Assembly: GCA_046348685.1 (NCBI GenBank)
Contig: JAXMDT010000009.1
Coordinates: 19,129-83,128, forward strand
Source of the DNA: JAXMDT01 sp046348685
GTDB lineage: Bacteria; Pseudomonadota; Alphaproteobacteria; Rickettsiales; UBA998
Reading direction: 5' to 3'
DNA length: 64,000 nt
Positions 63,119 to 64,000 of this stretch are shown one piece after another. A program made the translations under genes and the position numbers. The notes under the pieces are model-generated. The model saw only the letters and a list, made by a program, of their open reading frames with translations, had not been told where the DNA came from and did not search any database. Within the stretch, counting starts at the first letter, position 1; each line of letters begins with the position of its first letter.

Positions 63119-64000
63119 TGGCCACCCCCAAGCAAGATATAGGTCAGCCAGCTGACGAGGAGCAGCAGCCCAAGCATCATCGCAAAAGCATAATGATAGA
63201 GAAATCCGCTCTGCGTCCGCGCGGTGGCAATAGCGCCGCGCAGCGCAAGCCAGGCAGCCCCATTTGGCCCAAGCCCATCAATAATACGCACGTCCCCAAC
63301 CTTCCACAAGAAGGTGCCGAGACGCTTTGCGTTCTGCACGAACAGCGCGCCATATAGCTCGTCGAAATACCATTTATTAAGCAGAAATTTATAAATATTC
63401 CGAAGCTCAGCAGCCATGCGTTTCGGAATACCGGGCCGAATAACATAGAATACATAGGCCATTGCAATGCCAAGAACAGCAAGGCCAACCGGGAGCCATT
63501 TCACCCATTCAGGAACATGATGCGCTTTTTTGAGAACATCGTGCTCCGGTAATACAAAAAGCGCGTCCTTCCAGAAGCCGCCATCGGGATGCACCATGCC
63601 CAGCAAGTGCGAACCGGCAAAGCCTGATACGATGGCTCCGGCAGCCAGTAGCAGCAGCGGCAGAATCATGACTTTCGGAGACTCATGCGCATGCTCCATC
63701 GTATGATGATCCGCGCGAGACTCGCCGTGGAACGTCATAAAAACAAGGCGGAATGAATAGAATGCGGTAAGGAAGGCAGCGACTGTGCCGAGCAGGAACG
63801 CGAAATGCCCCGAAGGTGTATGCGCCGCATAAGCCACTTCCAGAATCAGGTCTTTGGAATAATATCCAGCGAATGGCGGTATGCCAGCAAGCGCCAAGGA
63901 TCCGATCCACATGAGTACGTAGGTAACGGGAACGATTTTGCGGATGCCGCCCATGTTGCGCATATCCTGCTCATGATGCATGGCATGTATAACGGAACCC
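63115..64000 (-). CDS. nuoL: NADH-quinone oxidoreductase subunit L (5' part outside window)
   Basis: The C-terminal 295 residues are present; the open frame runs through the right edge. HAMHHEQDMRNMGGIRKIVPVTYVLMWIGSLALAGIPPFAGYYSKDLIL, FLTAFYSFRLVFMTFHGE and the long lateral helix region before LLVSWLTYILLGGGQ are standard for NuoL. Residues AAHTPSG...AHESPKVM are normal. Operon with nuoM and nuoN. Confidence 0.97.
   Translation of the reverse strand, partial: GSVIHAMHHEQDMRNMGGIRKIVPVTYVLMWIGSLALAGIPPFAGYYSKDLILEVAYAAHTPSGHFAFLLGTVAAFLTAFYSFRLVFMTFHGESRADHHTMEHAHESPKVMILPLLLLAAGAIVSGFAGSHLLGMVHPDGGFWKDALFVLPEHDVLKKAHHVPEWVKWLPVGLAVLGIAMAYVFYVIRPGIPKRMAAELRNIYKFLLNKWYFDELYGALFVQNAKRLGTFLWKVGDVRIIDGLGPNGAAWLALRGAIATARTQSGFLYHYAFAMMLGLLLLVSWLTYILLGGGQ

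Overview
The window is a 64-kb, gene-dense piece of an alphaproteobacterial chromosome. Supporting signs are the nuoL-nuoM-nuoN-birA-coaX-rnj order, an FlbD-type flagellar regulator, an LdtR-like MarR regulator and RNase J. The genus cannot be read from the sequence. Many hypothetical proteins lack recognisable domains, so a poorly sampled lineage is likely. It is motile (flagellar export and basal-body genes), makes its own lysine, arginine and NAD, and respires through complex I.

Layout. 1-0.6 kb: end of an outer-membrane barrel gene. 0.8-1.6 kb: tRNA-Leu followed by a structured module and an AT-rich orphan gene. 1.6-10 kb: EF-hand protein, argH-lptM-lysA operon, Hsp33, QueH, a BetI-like TetR regulator, a SprA-like metalloprotease and a Bax-inhibitor family protein. 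10.3-14.4 kb: rpmI-rplT-pheS-pheT, with one dispersed palindrome between genes and one repeat-derived in-frame insertion inside pheS. 14.5-17.3 kb: small hypotheticals around tRNA-Gly and its module. 17.3-22.4 kb: nadA and nadC, enclosing a malonyl-CoA-decarboxylase-like gene and a frameshifted SdhA-type flavoprotein. 23.4-26.4 kb: three unknown genes behind a Fur-box-like site. 26.4-31 kb: lon (frameshifted near its end), a type IV pilin-like gene and clpX. 31.2-32.4 kb: tRNA-Pro, its module and a TIR-domain effector gene. 32.4-34 kb: two DUF805 genes and a lipoprotein. 34.2-45.8 kb: fliF-fliG-fliH-fliN-flbD-flhA-flhF-flhG-fliK-like. 45.9-54.2 kb: polyprenyl synthase, TAXI receptor, LdtR-like regulator, sensor kinase, glmS, a degenerate prepilin-peptidase-like protein and a degenerate EAL protein. 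54.2-64 kb: AsmA-like protein, RNase J, CoaX, BirA and NuoN/M/L.

The most unusual signal is shared by all three tRNA genes. Each is followed by an 18- to 17-bp hairpin whose 5' arm contains the tRNA discriminator base and CCA. After that comes a second, partial copy of the same tRNA's T-arm. Its T-loop is interrupted between G57 and A58 by a 68-75 nt structured insert, nearly identical at tRNA-Gly and tRNA-Pro and diverged but similarly folded at tRNA-Leu. At tRNA-Leu and tRNA-Pro an AT-rich accessory gene starts about 16 nt after the module, preceded by a shared ATAGGA ribosome-binding segment. The Pro cassette encodes a TIR protein of the type used as a phage-defence effector. This looks like a tRNA-linked cassette system, and I know no name for it.

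Caution on quality: three otherwise complete genes (the sdhA-like gene, lon and flhA) are broken by small indels, mostly single missing bases in short G/C runs and clustered in short stretches. Consensus error is at least as likely as true pseudogenisation.
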